From NCBI GenBank assembly GCA_021731815.1, contig JAKFWO010000036.1, positions 24,341-88,340 of the forward strand: a DNA stretch of 64,000 nucleotides. Direction: 5' to 3'. This document shows positions 27,163 to 36,360 of the stretch, piece after piece. Position numbers and translations under genes: made by a program. The notes beneath the pieces were generated by a model. The model worked only from the letters and a program-made list of their open reading frames with translations, did no database searches and was not told the DNA's origin. This stretch comes from Hyphomonadaceae bacterium. GTDB taxonomy: Bacteria; Pseudomonadota; Alphaproteobacteria; Caulobacterales; Aquidulcibacteraceae. The stretch's first letter is position 1; each line of letters begins with the position of its first letter.

Positions 27163-28544
27163 TGGGCAATCCCGTCAGTAAAGGTATCCGGCGGTGTTTC
27201 CTCGACGGCGTGCAATGGCAATCCATTGGCGCTCACCCGATCGAGTAAAAGTGCGCGGACATGTTTCACCCGCATCGGGGTCTTTGCTTTGTCGATGACC
27301 AGATTGCGCACGGATACCCGGTCCAGCGGAGCCTGTTGGGCACCGATCAGGCTCATGCCGACGATCGCCTCGCCAACGCGGATATTTTCGATGGTGATCT
27401 GCTCAAACCGCGGCGGAAAGTGACCGCCCCGATAGCCGTGATAGCGGGTGGTGAAGATCAGCGCGCTCTGTGCAGTGCCGATGGTGATGTCACGGATATG
27501 GATGTCGCGAATGGCACCACCCCGATCGAGATTGGATTTGAAATAAAGACCGTGCGAAACATTGCCCATGCGATAGCGCTCAACGAAAATATCATGCACG
27601 CCGCCGGACATTTCACTGCCGATGGCGAGGCCGCCACCCGCTGTCCCCCGATATTCACAGTCGCGGATAATGATTGAAGACGATGGCCTCGCCACCCGCC
27701 AGCCATCCTGGTCGCGCCCCGATTTGATCGAAACGCCATCATCGCCCACGTCAAGGACGCAATGTTCAATGAGGATATGGGTCGAGCTGTCGGGATCAAT
27801 GCCATCGCTGTTGAGGTGGTCGCTTTTCAGGCGAAGATTGCGCAGGCTGACATGTTCGCAATAGACCGGGTGGATCATCCAGAATGGTGAATCGACCAGG
27901 CGCGGACCGTCGATCAGCACCCTTTGGCAATTGACGAACTGGATGAAACCGGGGCGCAGAAAATGGCCGGGGCCGAAGCGGCGTTCCGCAACTGGCACGC
28001 CCTCCGCGCCCATCTCGCGCAGCAATTGCTGGCTTTCCCTTTGTTTGGACCGCCATTGGAAAAAGCCGTCAAAGCCCTGCCCGTCGATGGTGCCCCCGCC
28101 GGTGATCGCGATGTCGGTCACATCGCGCGCATAGATCAGGGGGGAGTAATTCCAGCATTCCGTCCCCTCCCAGCGAGTGAAGACCAGCGGCAGGTAATGG
28201 TCCGGGGCGCGGCTGAATTTCAGATGGGTGTGATCGGAAAAATGGAGCGCGATGCGGCTTTTGAAATGAATCGGGCCATTGCTCACCCATTCGCCATTCG
28301 GCAGGATGATCGTGCCGCCTCTGGGGCCGAGCGCTTCCATTGCTGCCATGATCGCGCGGCGGATATCGCCGTCATCGGGCGGCGGCAGGTGCCATTTGCG
28401 CCTTCCGATCCGCGGGGGCCGGATGTCGCGCATGATCTGTCGGGCTTTCGCCCATGGGTCAGAGGCTTCGTGCATCCAGCCCGGAACAAGCGCAAACAGC
28501 CCCGGCACGCTGCCACCCAACAGCAGGATGCGCCGGTTGATCAT
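27159..28544 (-). CDS. Exported glycoside hydrolase family 28-like protein
   Basis: A right-handed beta-helix enzyme of 461 residues with an N-terminal signal (RRILLLGGSVPGLFAL). GH28 active-site motifs are NSDGIDPDSS (catalytic Asp) and VGDDGVSIKSGRD (the Asp pair), and GGLAIGSEMSGGV corresponds to the region where polygalacturonases have GHG. The His of GHG is replaced here by Gly, as also happens outside the classical polygalacturonases. This argues against plain homogalacturonan as substrate. The operon context (two enzymes of glucuronide cleavage) suggests a uronic-acid or rhamnose-containing glycan. It overlaps both neighbours by 4 nt. Confidence 0.85.
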   Translation of the reverse strand: MINRRILLLGGSVPGLFALVPGWMHEASDPWAKARQIMRDIRPPRIGRRKWHLPPPDDGDIRRAIMAAMEALGPRGGTIILPNGEWVSNGPIHFKSRIALHFSDHTHLKFSRAPDHYLPLVFTRWEGTECWNYSPLIYARDVTDIAITGGGTIDGQGFDGFFQWRSKQRESQQLLREMGAEGVPVAERRFGPGHFLRPGFIQFVNCQRVLIDGPRLVDSPFWMIHPVYCEHVSLRNLRLKSDHLNSDGIDPDSSTHILIEHCVLDVGDDGVSIKSGRDQDGWRVARPSSSIIIRDCEYRGTAGGGLAIGSEMSGGVHDIFVERYRMGNVSHGLYFKSNLDRGGAIRDIHIRDITIGTAQSALIFTTRYHGYRGGHFPPRFEQITIENIRVGEAIVGMSLIGAQQAPLDRVSVRNLVIDKAKTPMRVKHVRALLLDRVSANGLPLHAVEETPPDTFTDGIAQ

Positions 28545-30376
28545 TGCCGCGCCTTTCGGGCATAAAAGGCCTGAAGCACGACAAAGGCCGCCTTGCGCGT
28601 GCCGGTCTCGTTGATCAGCCCCTTGCGGTTCCAGAATTGCTGGTATTTGCCATGCCAGCGGCGGGGCGAGCGGAAATCCTTGAGCAGCCAGGGCGAGAGG
28701 CCGACACAGCCCTCGGTCCGCTCCACCATTTTCAGCGTTTCTTCATAGAGCCAGGCCTGAAAATCCTCGGTCCAGAATGACTCTTTCGCCCCCCGGTTTC
28801 CGGCCAGGGCATCGGCCCCGAATTCGGAGAAGATGAGCGGCTTGTCATAGGGCGTGGTGAAGCTCACCTGATCGAGTTCATTGGCTTTGCGCTTCGAATA
28901 CCAGGCTTCGTACTGGTTCACCGCCAGCACATCGAGATATTCGCCCAAAGGATCGGTGACGCTGAACACGCTTTGACCGTCCGTCGCGCCGCCGACATCG
29001 GCATTCTTGTTGAGTGCGGCGGTGATGAGGCGGGTCGGGTCGAGCGCGCGGGCATCCTCGATCAAGGTTTTCAGAAAGCGCGTGCGTGGTTCTTCCTGCG
29101 GGGTCTCATTGGCGACCGACCACAGCCCGATCGCGCAACGGTTCCGGTCGCGCAGGATCATGTCGGCGAGCATGGTCCGGGCCAGCGTCAGCGTATGCGC
29201 GCTGTCATAGCGAATCTGTTCCCAATAGACCGGGATTTCGGACCAGACGATCAGGCCCATCTCATCCGCCAGTCGCAGCGTCAATTCGCTGTGCGGGTAA
29301 TGGGCGAGGCGGACGAAATTGCAACCGAGCGCTTTTGCCTCGGCCAGCAATCGCTGCGCATCCCCCCCGGTCATCCGCCGCGTTCCGATCGGGCCGATGG
29401 GTTCTTCGTGGAGACTGATCCCCCGCAGATAGAGCGGCTGGCCATTGAACAACAAGGCGCGTCCGCGCGTTTCGATGCTGCGCAATCCGATGCGGTCGGA
29501 AACTTCGTCGGCCCCCGCCACAATCCGTACCTCATGGAGCAATGGCGATTCCGGCGACCAGAGCGCGAGGCGATTGCGCTTGCGCAGCCGCGCCATCCCC
29601 GCGGCGTCCGTGATTGCGGAGAGCTTCATCGATCCAATGCAAAGTTCAACCGCAATGCCGGCGCTTTTCGGATTCATCTGCACATCGGCAAGGACGAAAC
29701 CGTTGTCCAGCCGGATGAACCAGTCCGCAATATGATTTGCCGGCAGGTCAACCAGCCAGACCGAGCGCGTTACCCCGCCATAATTGTGCCAGTCGGTATA
29801 GTCGCTGGGTACGGCCTCGGCATGATGCCGGCTGTCGGCGCAAACCACGATCGCATTCTCGCCGGGAATGAGCCCGGTGGTGACATCGATGGCAAAGGGG
29901 GTGAAGCCGCCCTCATGTTCGCCGATCTTTTCGCCATTAAGCCAAATGGTCGCGTGGTAATTGACCGCCTCGAAAGCGAGAAATTTGCGGCCGGACCCGG
30001 GATTGTCGACCATGAAGGTCCGGCGGAAATAGACCGGGCCATTATACCAGATGAGCTCCGGGGTATGGCTGTTCCAGTCGCGCGGCAGATCCATGATCGG
30101 GCTTTCCGCCCAATCATATTCGACCAACGGCCCGGTTTCGGGCGGGCGAAAATTTTTCCAGAAAGTGCGCCGGTCGTTATTCCCGCGCTTTGCCGCGTCA
30201 AATGGATCGATGATGTAACGCCATTGCCCGTCGAGGGACAGTTTTCGTCGGGCAAACACATGGAGCAAGGGGCGGGCCTGGCGCGCAGGTTCAACTTTCC
30301 ATTGCGCTTGCGCAGGCCATGCAAAGGCCAATGCGCCCAATGCGCTTCCGGTGAGTAGCGAACGGCGTGTGGTCAT
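28541..30376 (-). CDS. Exported GH2 beta-glucuronidase-like enzyme
   Basis: 611 residues with a twin-arginine-type signal (TTRRSLLTGSALGALAF). The GH2 sugar-binding, immunoglobulin-like and TIM-barrel domains follow in order. LWSVANETP holds the acid/base Glu and PLIFSEFGADA the nucleophile Glu. QFWNRKGLINE near residue 585 supplies an N-x-K motif, which in bacterial beta-glucuronidases contacts the uronate carboxylate. Together these indicate periplasmic removal of terminal beta-glucuronic acid. The GH28 gene follows by a 4-nt overlap. A second, unexported GH2 enzyme with the same motif lies at 38507-40267. Confidence 0.88.
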   Translation of the reverse strand: MTTRRSLLTGSALGALAFAWPAQAQWKVEPARQARPLLHVFARRKLSLDGQWRYIIDPFDAAKRGNNDRRTFWKNFRPPETGPLVEYDWAESPIMDLPRDWNSHTPELIWYNGPVYFRRTFMVDNPGSGRKFLAFEAVNYHATIWLNGEKIGEHEGGFTPFAIDVTTGLIPGENAIVVCADSRHHAEAVPSDYTDWHNYGGVTRSVWLVDLPANHIADWFIRLDNGFVLADVQMNPKSAGIAVELCIGSMKLSAITDAAGMARLRKRNRLALWSPESPLLHEVRIVAGADEVSDRIGLRSIETRGRALLFNGQPLYLRGISLHEEPIGPIGTRRMTGGDAQRLLAEAKALGCNFVRLAHYPHSELTLRLADEMGLIVWSEIPVYWEQIRYDSAHTLTLARTMLADMILRDRNRCAIGLWSVANETPQEEPRTRFLKTLIEDARALDPTRLITAALNKNADVGGATDGQSVFSVTDPLGEYLDVLAVNQYEAWYSKRKANELDQVSFTTPYDKPLIFSEFGADALAGNRGAKESFWTEDFQAWLYEETLKMVERTEGCVGLSPWLLKDFRSPRRWHGKYQQFWNRKGLINETGTRKAAFVVLQAFYARKARQ

Positions 30377-31605
30377 GGGGGAAAGGCCCCGGCATAGAGC
30401 GCGAGGAACCGCGCGGCGAAGGGATTGCCGAGATCACGTTGCAGGATTTTGCCGCCCTTGATCCGCCGCTCGATCACGAGCCCGCGCAGATTGGGATCGG
30501 GATGATCGGCCGGGAAGCGATTGGCGGTCAGCCAGCGTGCCACGGCGTGAATCTGCGGATCGAATTCGGTAAAACCCTCGTCACGCAGCCCCAGCCACAG
30601 AATTCCCGCAAAGGCGCTTGCCGATCCGGTCGGCGCGCTCGAGCCGCGCGTGCCATTGACATTCTGCACATAGTCGAAACTGCCATCGGCACGCATCATG
30701 CGCAGATTGGCACGGGCGGTCTTCAACGCGGCATCAAGGAAGCGGCGCTCTTTGCTGCGCACCCATTGGCGCAACATCGCTTCGGCGTTCCATGTATTGA
30801 AGCGCGGATGGACGGTGCCATCCACCGGATTGTTCGGTTCGAACGCCATCCAGAGACCATTGGCATCCTGCCGTTCCATGGTCGCGACCGCGAGCCGGTC
30901 ATGGGCCTTGCACAAAGCGTCCAAATCGAGATGCAGACAGGCATCGAGAAAAGGCGAGCCTTCGATATTGGGCCGCGCGACCTGCTCGACCCCCGCTTTC
31001 GCGACCGCGTGATGCGGGGATTTGTCCGTCCAGATCCTGCCCGTGTCAGGATCAAGAATATTGTAATAGAGTTCGTGGCCGGGGACTTTGGTGTTGCGAT
31101 ACAGCCAGGTGATCGCGCGCGCTGCGACATCGGCATAACCAGGCTCGCCGGTGACGCGGGCCAGATGGAACAGCCCGGCCGTTCCGTTGCTGACGGTGGT
31201 GAAATTGATCAGGCGTCCGAGCCGATCCCCGTGCGCGGCAGCGATCATGCCCCTGAACGGGCCGGATTTGATCTCAAGACCAATCCAAAAATCGCCGGCC
31301 TGTCGCGCCCGGTCGAGAAAACGTTTCTCGCCGGTCACATGATAGGCCGCGAGAAGCCCTTCGATCGCCTGCCCGCTGTGCCAGGCGATCTCATAATCGC
31401 GCCATTCCCCCGCTTGCCAGTCATAGTCGCCCCGCGCCGCGCCTTTGGCGTCGAGCACGACCCGATCAATGCCATCCGCGATTTCCACCAGGGCCTGTCT
31501 GATTTCGGACGCGGCGACAGGCTGCGCCGCGGCAGGGGGCGAAAAGACCAGCAGCACTGCCGCCAACAGAGCGAGGGCCGCCAACAGGGCGAGGGCCGCC
31601 TTCAC
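30373..31605 (-). CDS. Exported putative alpha/alpha-toroid carbohydrate enzyme, family uncertain
   Basis: 410 residues with a long Ala/Leu signal peptide (LALLAALALLAAVLLVF). The body has regularly spaced helices with EIAWHSGQAIEGLLAAYHV, FTTVSNGTAGLFHLARVT and PRFNTWNAEAMLRQW, the layout of an (alpha/alpha)6 toroid as in unsaturated uronyl hydrolases (GH88/GH105), some polysaccharide lyases and C5-epimerases. I could not match it to one family. Candidate catalytic residues (Trp/His in IAWHSGQ, Asp/Tyr around DYDWQAGEWRDYE) are only guesses. It overlaps uxaA and the GH2 gene by 4 nt each, so it likely acts on the same glycan. The start is a GTG. Confidence 0.6.
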   Translation of the reverse strand: MKAALALLAALALLAAVLLVFSPPAAAQPVAASEIRQALVEIADGIDRVVLDAKGAARGDYDWQAGEWRDYEIAWHSGQAIEGLLAAYHVTGEKRFLDRARQAGDFWIGLEIKSGPFRGMIAAAHGDRLGRLINFTTVSNGTAGLFHLARVTGEPGYADVAARAITWLYRNTKVPGHELYYNILDPDTGRIWTDKSPHHAVAKAGVEQVARPNIEGSPFLDACLHLDLDALCKAHDRLAVATMERQDANGLWMAFEPNNPVDGTVHPRFNTWNAEAMLRQWVRSKERRFLDAALKTARANLRMMRADGSFDYVQNVNGTRGSSAPTGSASAFAGILWLGLRDEGFTEFDPQIHAVARWLTANRFPADHPDPNLRGLVIERRIKGGKILQRDLGNPFAARFLALYAGAFPP

Positions 31606-33113
31606 ATCGCCGCTCCCGGGACCCAGGGCACAAATTCCTCATCCCCGATCCCGTTGAGTTCGGAGGCGGTCTTTTCGCCGCTGGCGACCCGCAGCAGCCG
31701 ATCGAAGATTTCATCGCCCAATTGCGCGAGCGTCGCCTCGCCGCTGATCAATCGCCCGCAATCGATGTCGATATCATCTGGCATCCGCGCGGCAAGCGCG
31801 CTGTTCGACGCCAATTTCAGGGTGGGGGCCGGCTTCGAGCCGAAGACCGAACCGCGCCCGGTGGTGAAGGCAATGAGATTCGCTCCGCCGGCGATCTGTC
31901 CGGTCGCCGAACAGGGATCATAGCCCGGCGTATCCATGAAGCTCAGGCCGGGCGCCGTGATGGTTTGGGCGTAGTCGATCACATCGCGCAGCGGCGACGA
32001 CCCCGATTTGGCGACAGCGCCAAGGGATTTTTCGAGGATCGTGGTGATTCCGCCGGCGATATTGCCGGGCGAGGGATTATTGTTGAGATCAGCGCCATCG
32101 CGCGCGGCATAATCTTCCCACCATTGCAGGCGTGCGATCAGCCTGTCGGCGACGTCGCGGCTGGCGGCCCGTTCCAGCAACAGGTTTTCGGCACCAAAAA
32201 TCTCCGGGGTTTCGGAGAGGACGACCTTGCCGCCAGCTGCGACCAGAAGATCGGCCGCAAGCCCCAGCGCCGGATTTGCCGTCAGTGCGGAATTGCCATC
32301 CGAAGCGCCGCATTGCAGACCGAGGGTCAAATGTGCCGCGGATTGCACGGACCGTTCGGCTCTGTTGGCCAGAGGAAGCATTTCCCTGACGATGGCGATG
32401 CCGGCATCGATGGCGGTCCGGGTCCCGCCCTCCGACTGGATATTCATCGTCCGCAACATTTCGCTGGTCTTCAGTTCCTGATCGACCAGCAAGGGATTGA
32501 TCTGATTCACCTCGCAGCCCAGTCCGATCACCAGAATCGCTGCGAAATTGGCATGTCGGGCATAGCCGCCAATGGTCCGGCGCAGATTGTCCATGCCGCG
32601 CCCGGACTTTGCCATTCCGCAGCCCGACATATGGCTGAACGCCACGACGCCGTCGATGCCGGGCCAGGGGGCCAGACGCTCCTCGTCGAAATGGGAAGCA
32701 ATGCGGCGCGCAACCGTCGCCGAACAATTCACCGAGGTCAGAATGCCAATGTAATTGCGTGTTCCAACGCTGCCATTCTCTCGCAAATATCCCATGAACC
32801 CGGCGGGCTTCAGGGGAATGGTCACGATTCTTGTGCCGAAGGATTCGCGATCGGCGCGCCCAGAAAAACGCACATTATGGACATGCACATGCGCGCCCGC
32901 GGCGATGTCTGCGGAAATGATTCCGATCGGCTGGCCAAGCTTGATCAATGGCTCACCCGACCTGAAATCACGCAATGCCACCTTGTGTCCGGCACCAATC
33001 CGTTCCCGCGTGCGCAGGCCGTGGCCGAGGTCGAAGCCTGCGGGCAGATCGGCAAGCGCCACCGCAACGCCGTCTTTCGCAGAAGCCTTGATATGGGTCA
33101 TTGCCTCGCTCAT
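31602..33113 (-). CDS. uxaA: Altronate dehydratase family protein (UxaA)
   Basis: 503 residues. The N-terminal SAF-like domain (about 1-95; AGAHVHVHNVRFSGRA) is followed by the large dehydratase domain with GSVGTRNYIGILTSVNCSAT, the Cys-containing SHMSGCGMA and GLGCEVNQINPL, LGLQCGASDGNSALTANPAL and YDPCSATGQIAGGANLIAFT. These match Fe-dependent altronate/galactarate dehydratases at full length. It would turn D-altronate into 2-keto-3-deoxygluconate. Because ManD (mannonate) is also present, this gene gives the locus a galacturonate branch, or it acts on another aldonate. No separate tagaturonate reductase was seen. Overlaps uxuB by ATGA. Confidence 0.9.
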   Translation of the reverse strand: MSEAMTHIKASAKDGVAVALADLPAGFDLGHGLRTRERIGAGHKVALRDFRSGEPLIKLGQPIGIISADIAAGAHVHVHNVRFSGRADRESFGTRIVTIPLKPAGFMGYLRENGSVGTRNYIGILTSVNCSATVARRIASHFDEERLAPWPGIDGVVAFSHMSGCGMAKSGRGMDNLRRTIGGYARHANFAAILVIGLGCEVNQINPLLVDQELKTSEMLRTMNIQSEGGTRTAIDAGIAIVREMLPLANRAERSVQSAAHLTLGLQCGASDGNSALTANPALGLAADLLVAAGGKVVLSETPEIFGAENLLLERAASRDVADRLIARLQWWEDYAARDGADLNNNPSPGNIAGGITTILEKSLGAVAKSGSSPLRDVIDYAQTITAPGLSFMDTPGYDPCSATGQIAGGANLIAFTTGRGSVFGSKPAPTLKLASNSALAARMPDDIDIDCGRLISGEATLAQLGDEIFDRLLRVASGEKTASELNGIGDEEFVPWVPGAAM

Positions 33114-34501
33114 CGCGGCATCACCTCGAGCAGGAGTTCGCGCAACCAGTCCTGCGATCCGAGAGGGCCGAAAACGGGCTCGATCGCCATCGCATTGCCG
33201 ACCAATTGTGCGGGAATGTCATTGGCCGCGGCCATCAGAATTTCCGACAACGGATCACTGACGAAAGGGCCTGAAAAATGCCGCATCCAGGCGGCGACCC
33301 CGGTGGCGGCGGCGCGCGGTGCGCCTCCGGCCGCATGCAAATCGGCGATCGTGGCCAGCAAACGCTGCGGCAGCTTTTGTGTCCCGTCCATGGCGATTTG
33401 CGACAATCGATGCCCGAGCGCCGCATTGCGAAACCGGGCTTTCAATGCCTCGGCATAAGATTCCGGATCGAGGCCCGGAACCGCAGGAAGTGTCGCAGCG
33501 GCTTCATTCATCAGCGCATCGACGACCTTTGCAATGCGGGGATCGGCCATCGCCTGATCGACCGTTTCATGGCCATGATGCAGGCCGAGATAGGCAATGG
33601 TCGAATGACTGCCATTGAGCATGCGCAGTTTCGCAAGTTCGAAGGGCTGCACATTGTCCACCATCTGCGCGCCGACGCTTGCGAAATCCGGGCGGGGACC
33701 GGCAAAATCGTCCTCGATCACCCATTGGCGAAACGCTTCGGCCTTGACCATGCCATGGTCGGACATGCCAAGCTGCGTGTGCAGCCGGGCAAGGTCGGAT
33801 TCCGTGGTCGCGGGAACGATCCGGTCCACCATCGTCGAGGGAAAGGACACATTGGCCGCCAGCCAGCCATCGAGGTCCGGCATCGCCGTGCCGACAAACG
33901 CGGTGAGAACCGATTTCAGCACCGCGCCATTCTGCGGAAGATTGTCGCAGCTCATCAGCGTGACCGGGCCCGCGCCTGAATTCATCCGCTGGCGCAGCCC
34001 GGCGGCGAGAAAACCGATCGCGCTCACCAGCGCGGACCCGTTTGCGACATCGTTAACGATGTCGGGATGATCCCCATCGAGCGCGCCGCTTGCGGGAATG
34101 TGGCAATAGCCCTTTTCGGTGATCGTCAGAGAAACAATATGTGTGGACGGCGCTGCAATCGCGTCGATCACCGCCTTTGGGTTGTCTCGCGCGACCAGAA
34201 CATCGGCAATCGCGCCGATAATGCGCAGATCTTCGCGGTCCCCGTCGCGCTCGACAAGCGTGTAGAGCCCATTTTGCGGAACCAGTTGATCGCGAACGCC
34301 GCGCGAACGCAGCGAAACGCCCAGGATCCGCCAGTCACCCGCACCCAGGGCCAGCAGATTGTCGACATAGACCGCCTGATGCGCGCGGTGGAAAGCGCCG
34401 ATGCCCAGATGGACAATGCCGATGCCATGCGCAGAGGGGTCATGGCCAAATATGCGAATATTGGCGGGTAATCGGGACAGATTTGATGTGCTCAGCCTCA
34501 C
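33110..34501 (-). CDS. uxuB: Fructuronate reductase / mannitol dehydrogenase family protein
   Basis: A long-chain polyol dehydrogenase of 463 residues. VHLGIGAFHRAHQAVYVD is the NAD(P)-binding N-terminus, TLMSCDNLPQNG and MVDRIVPATTE are family motifs, and KLRMLNGSHSTIAYLG holds the catalytic Lys and Asn/His. It would reduce D-fructuronate to D-mannonate, the step between UxaC and ManD. Mannitol or arabinitol dehydrogenases share the motifs, so the substrate rests on the operon. The start is GTG 34501, inside the uxaC stop (GTGA). Confidence 0.9.
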   Translation of the reverse strand: MRLSTSNLSRLPANIRIFGHDPSAHGIGIVHLGIGAFHRAHQAVYVDNLLALGAGDWRILGVSLRSRGVRDQLVPQNGLYTLVERDGDREDLRIIGAIADVLVARDNPKAVIDAIAAPSTHIVSLTITEKGYCHIPASGALDGDHPDIVNDVANGSALVSAIGFLAAGLRQRMNSGAGPVTLMSCDNLPQNGAVLKSVLTAFVGTAMPDLDGWLAANVSFPSTMVDRIVPATTESDLARLHTQLGMSDHGMVKAEAFRQWVIEDDFAGPRPDFASVGAQMVDNVQPFELAKLRMLNGSHSTIAYLGLHHGHETVDQAMADPRIAKVVDALMNEAAATLPAVPGLDPESYAEALKARFRNAALGHRLSQIAMDGTQKLPQRLLATIADLHAAGGAPRAAATGVAAWMRHFSGPFVSDPLSEILMAAANDIPAQLVGNAMAIEPVFGPLGSQDWLRELLLEVMPR

Positions 34502-35913
34502 AACCGATAGGCCTTCTTTGCCAGATTATAGGTGAGGTCCACCGCAAGTTCGGCGGCTTCGTCCTCCTCGATCCGGTGATCGGCGACAAGTTCGGCCAGC
34601 CAGTTGCAATCCATCCGCCGCGCGACATCGTGCCGTGCGGGAATGGACAGGAAGGCCCGGGTATCGTCGTTGAAACCGACGGTATTATAGAATCCGGCAG
34701 TCTCCGTGGTCATTTGCCGGAAACGGCGCATCCCTTCCGGGCTGTCATGGAACCACCAGGGCGGTCCAAGCTTCAGGCAGGGATAATGCCCGGCGAGCGG
34801 GGCAAGCTCGCGCGAACAGGCGCTTTCGTCGAGCGTGAACAGGATGATCGACAGGCCGGGCGCAGTGCCGACCACATCGAGCAGCGGCTTGAGCGAATGG
34901 ACATAATCGGTGCGCATGGGGATATCCGCCCCCTTGTCACGCCCGAAGCGTTCAAAAATCTGCCGGTTGTGATTCCGCAGCGAGCCGGGATGGATCTGCA
35001 TCACCATCCCGTCATCAAGACTCATCTTCGCCATTTCGGTGAGCATTTGCGCACGGAACAATTCCGCATCCCCCGCACCCGCAGGGGCCGAGACGACACG
35101 ATGAAACACGGCTTCACTCTCCGCCGCCGACAGATTGGCGGTCCCGGCCGTGGGATGACCATGATCGGTTGCGGTCGCGCCCATCGCGGCGAAAAAGGCC
35201 CGGCTTTTGCGGTGCGCGGACAGATATCCGGTCCAGGATTGGGTATCCTCGCCGGTCAGAGCGCCAAACGCGGTGATGTTTTCCCGGAAACCCTCGAATT
35301 CGGGATCGACCACCGGATCCGGACGATAGGTCGTGATCACCCGCCCCTTCCAGCCCGAGTCACGAATTTTCCGGTGGTGATCAAGCGGATCGAGAGGCGA
35401 TTCCGTCGTCGCAATCACCTCGATATTGTAACGCTCGAACAATGCCCGCGGCCGGAACGCATCGGTCCTGAGCGCGGCATCAATGGTGTCGTAATACATA
35501 TCCGCGGTTTCGCGGCCCAGGCGAATATCCAGCCCAAAAACTTCGGCAAACACCCAGTTCAGCCAAATTTGCGACGGGGTGCCGCGGAACAGGTGGAAAT
35601 TTGCGGCGAATAACCGCCACACCTCGCGCGGATCCACTTCATTGCGCCGGCCACGAATATCGCGAATGCCGAGCTGTTCTGGCGCGATGCCCTGCGAACA
35701 GAGCATGCGATAGACATAATGATCGGGCTCGACAAACAATGCCGCCGGATTGGCAAAGGGTTCATTGGAAGCAAACCACGCCGGATCGGTATGACCGTGC
35801 GGACTGATGATTGGCAAATCACGCACAAGGGCAAACAGCCGTCGCGCAATGGCCCGAATGTTCTCATTGGGCGAGAAAAGGCGATCCGGATGCAGGGATA
35901 ATTTTCTCAGCAT
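34498..35913 (-). CDS. uxaC: Glucuronate isomerase
   Basis: 471 residues, amidohydrolase-like TIM barrel. LPIISPHGHTDPAWFASNEP carries the HxH metal motif. HYVYRMLCSQGI, IATTESPLDPLDHH and VYSLKPLLDV-like sequence (DYVHSLKPLLDVV) are UxaC features. It isomerises D-glucuronate to D-fructuronate and D-galacturonate to D-tagaturonate. It is the first gene of the eight-gene minus-strand operon. The ATG at 35913 faces a 447-bp divergent promoter region shared with manD. Confidence 0.95.
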   Translation of the reverse strand: MLRKLSLHPDRLFSPNENIRAIARRLFALVRDLPIISPHGHTDPAWFASNEPFANPAALFVEPDHYVYRMLCSQGIAPEQLGIRDIRGRRNEVDPREVWRLFAANFHLFRGTPSQIWLNWVFAEVFGLDIRLGRETADMYYDTIDAALRTDAFRPRALFERYNIEVIATTESPLDPLDHHRKIRDSGWKGRVITTYRPDPVVDPEFEGFRENITAFGALTGEDTQSWTGYLSAHRKSRAFFAAMGATATDHGHPTAGTANLSAAESEAVFHRVVSAPAGAGDAELFRAQMLTEMAKMSLDDGMVMQIHPGSLRNHNRQIFERFGRDKGADIPMRTDYVHSLKPLLDVVGTAPGLSIILFTLDESACSRELAPLAGHYPCLKLGPPWWFHDSPEGMRRFRQMTTETAGFYNTVGFNDDTRAFLSIPARHDVARRMDCNWLAELVADHRIEEDEAAELAVDLTYNLAKKAYRL

Positions 35914-35945
35914 TTATTCCACTTGCTCATTGTGCTTTTGATTTC

Positions 35946-36002
35946 TCGAGGCGTTTTTGGTTTTTCAAGGTGTTTTTGGTTTCTCGAGGTGTTTATGGAT
36001 CT
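35946..36002. repeat. 19-bp tandem repeat, three copies
   Basis: Units at 35946, 35965 and 35984, of the form TCGAGGYGTTTTTGGTTTT with a few substitutions. It lies in the leader of the uxaC operon, 33 bp before the start codon. Confidence 0.85.
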
Positions 36003-36283
36003 TTTTATTCTTTGAAATCAAACATGCCGGCGGAGGCACCGGACAGGCAGGCATTCGCCGGAGCAGAAGCCTTTCGCAGTACAGGATTTGACCAATCCTC
36101 CATGGCGGCTCTGATTCTGTCGCGATAATTTTTTCACTGGTTTTGCACTGTGATCCCTGGCCGGCCGTGTACGGGGCCAATTCCCGCAATTCAAAAACCT
36201 TCAGCGACTCCCCATGGTCCGATCGATATGTTTCGCGGGAATGTGAGAGAAACTAGTTTATTGGTCGGGCGCGGTCAAGAGAA

Positions 36284-36295
36284 TTGGTCGAGCCA
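36284..36295. promoter_or_regulatory. Candidate GntR/FadR-type operator (TTGGTCGAGCCA)
   Basis: A 12-bp imperfect palindrome TTGGT-N4-CCA that recurs in other intergenic regions of the uronate locus (44392, 50348, 50430; weaker at 44425 and 50848). FadR-subfamily regulators typically bind TGGT-Nx-ACCA palindromes, and such a regulator is encoded at 50883. Binding is inferred. Confidence 0.5.
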
Positions 36296-36360
36296 CTTAT
36301 ACCTACTTGACAGGCCAATTTTAGGAAGGCATCTGGCAAGGGCGTTTTCCGGAGTGCGAA

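Larger units (their letters stand above)
35914..36360. other. Divergent intergenic region between uxaC and manD
   Basis: 447 bp without a gene. It holds a 19-bp tandem repeat at 35946-36002 close to the uxaC start, and a candidate regulator site at 36284-36295 about 65 bp before manD. A half-match (TTGGTCGGGCGC) lies at 36261. Both divergent uronate operons must start here. Confidence 0.7.
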
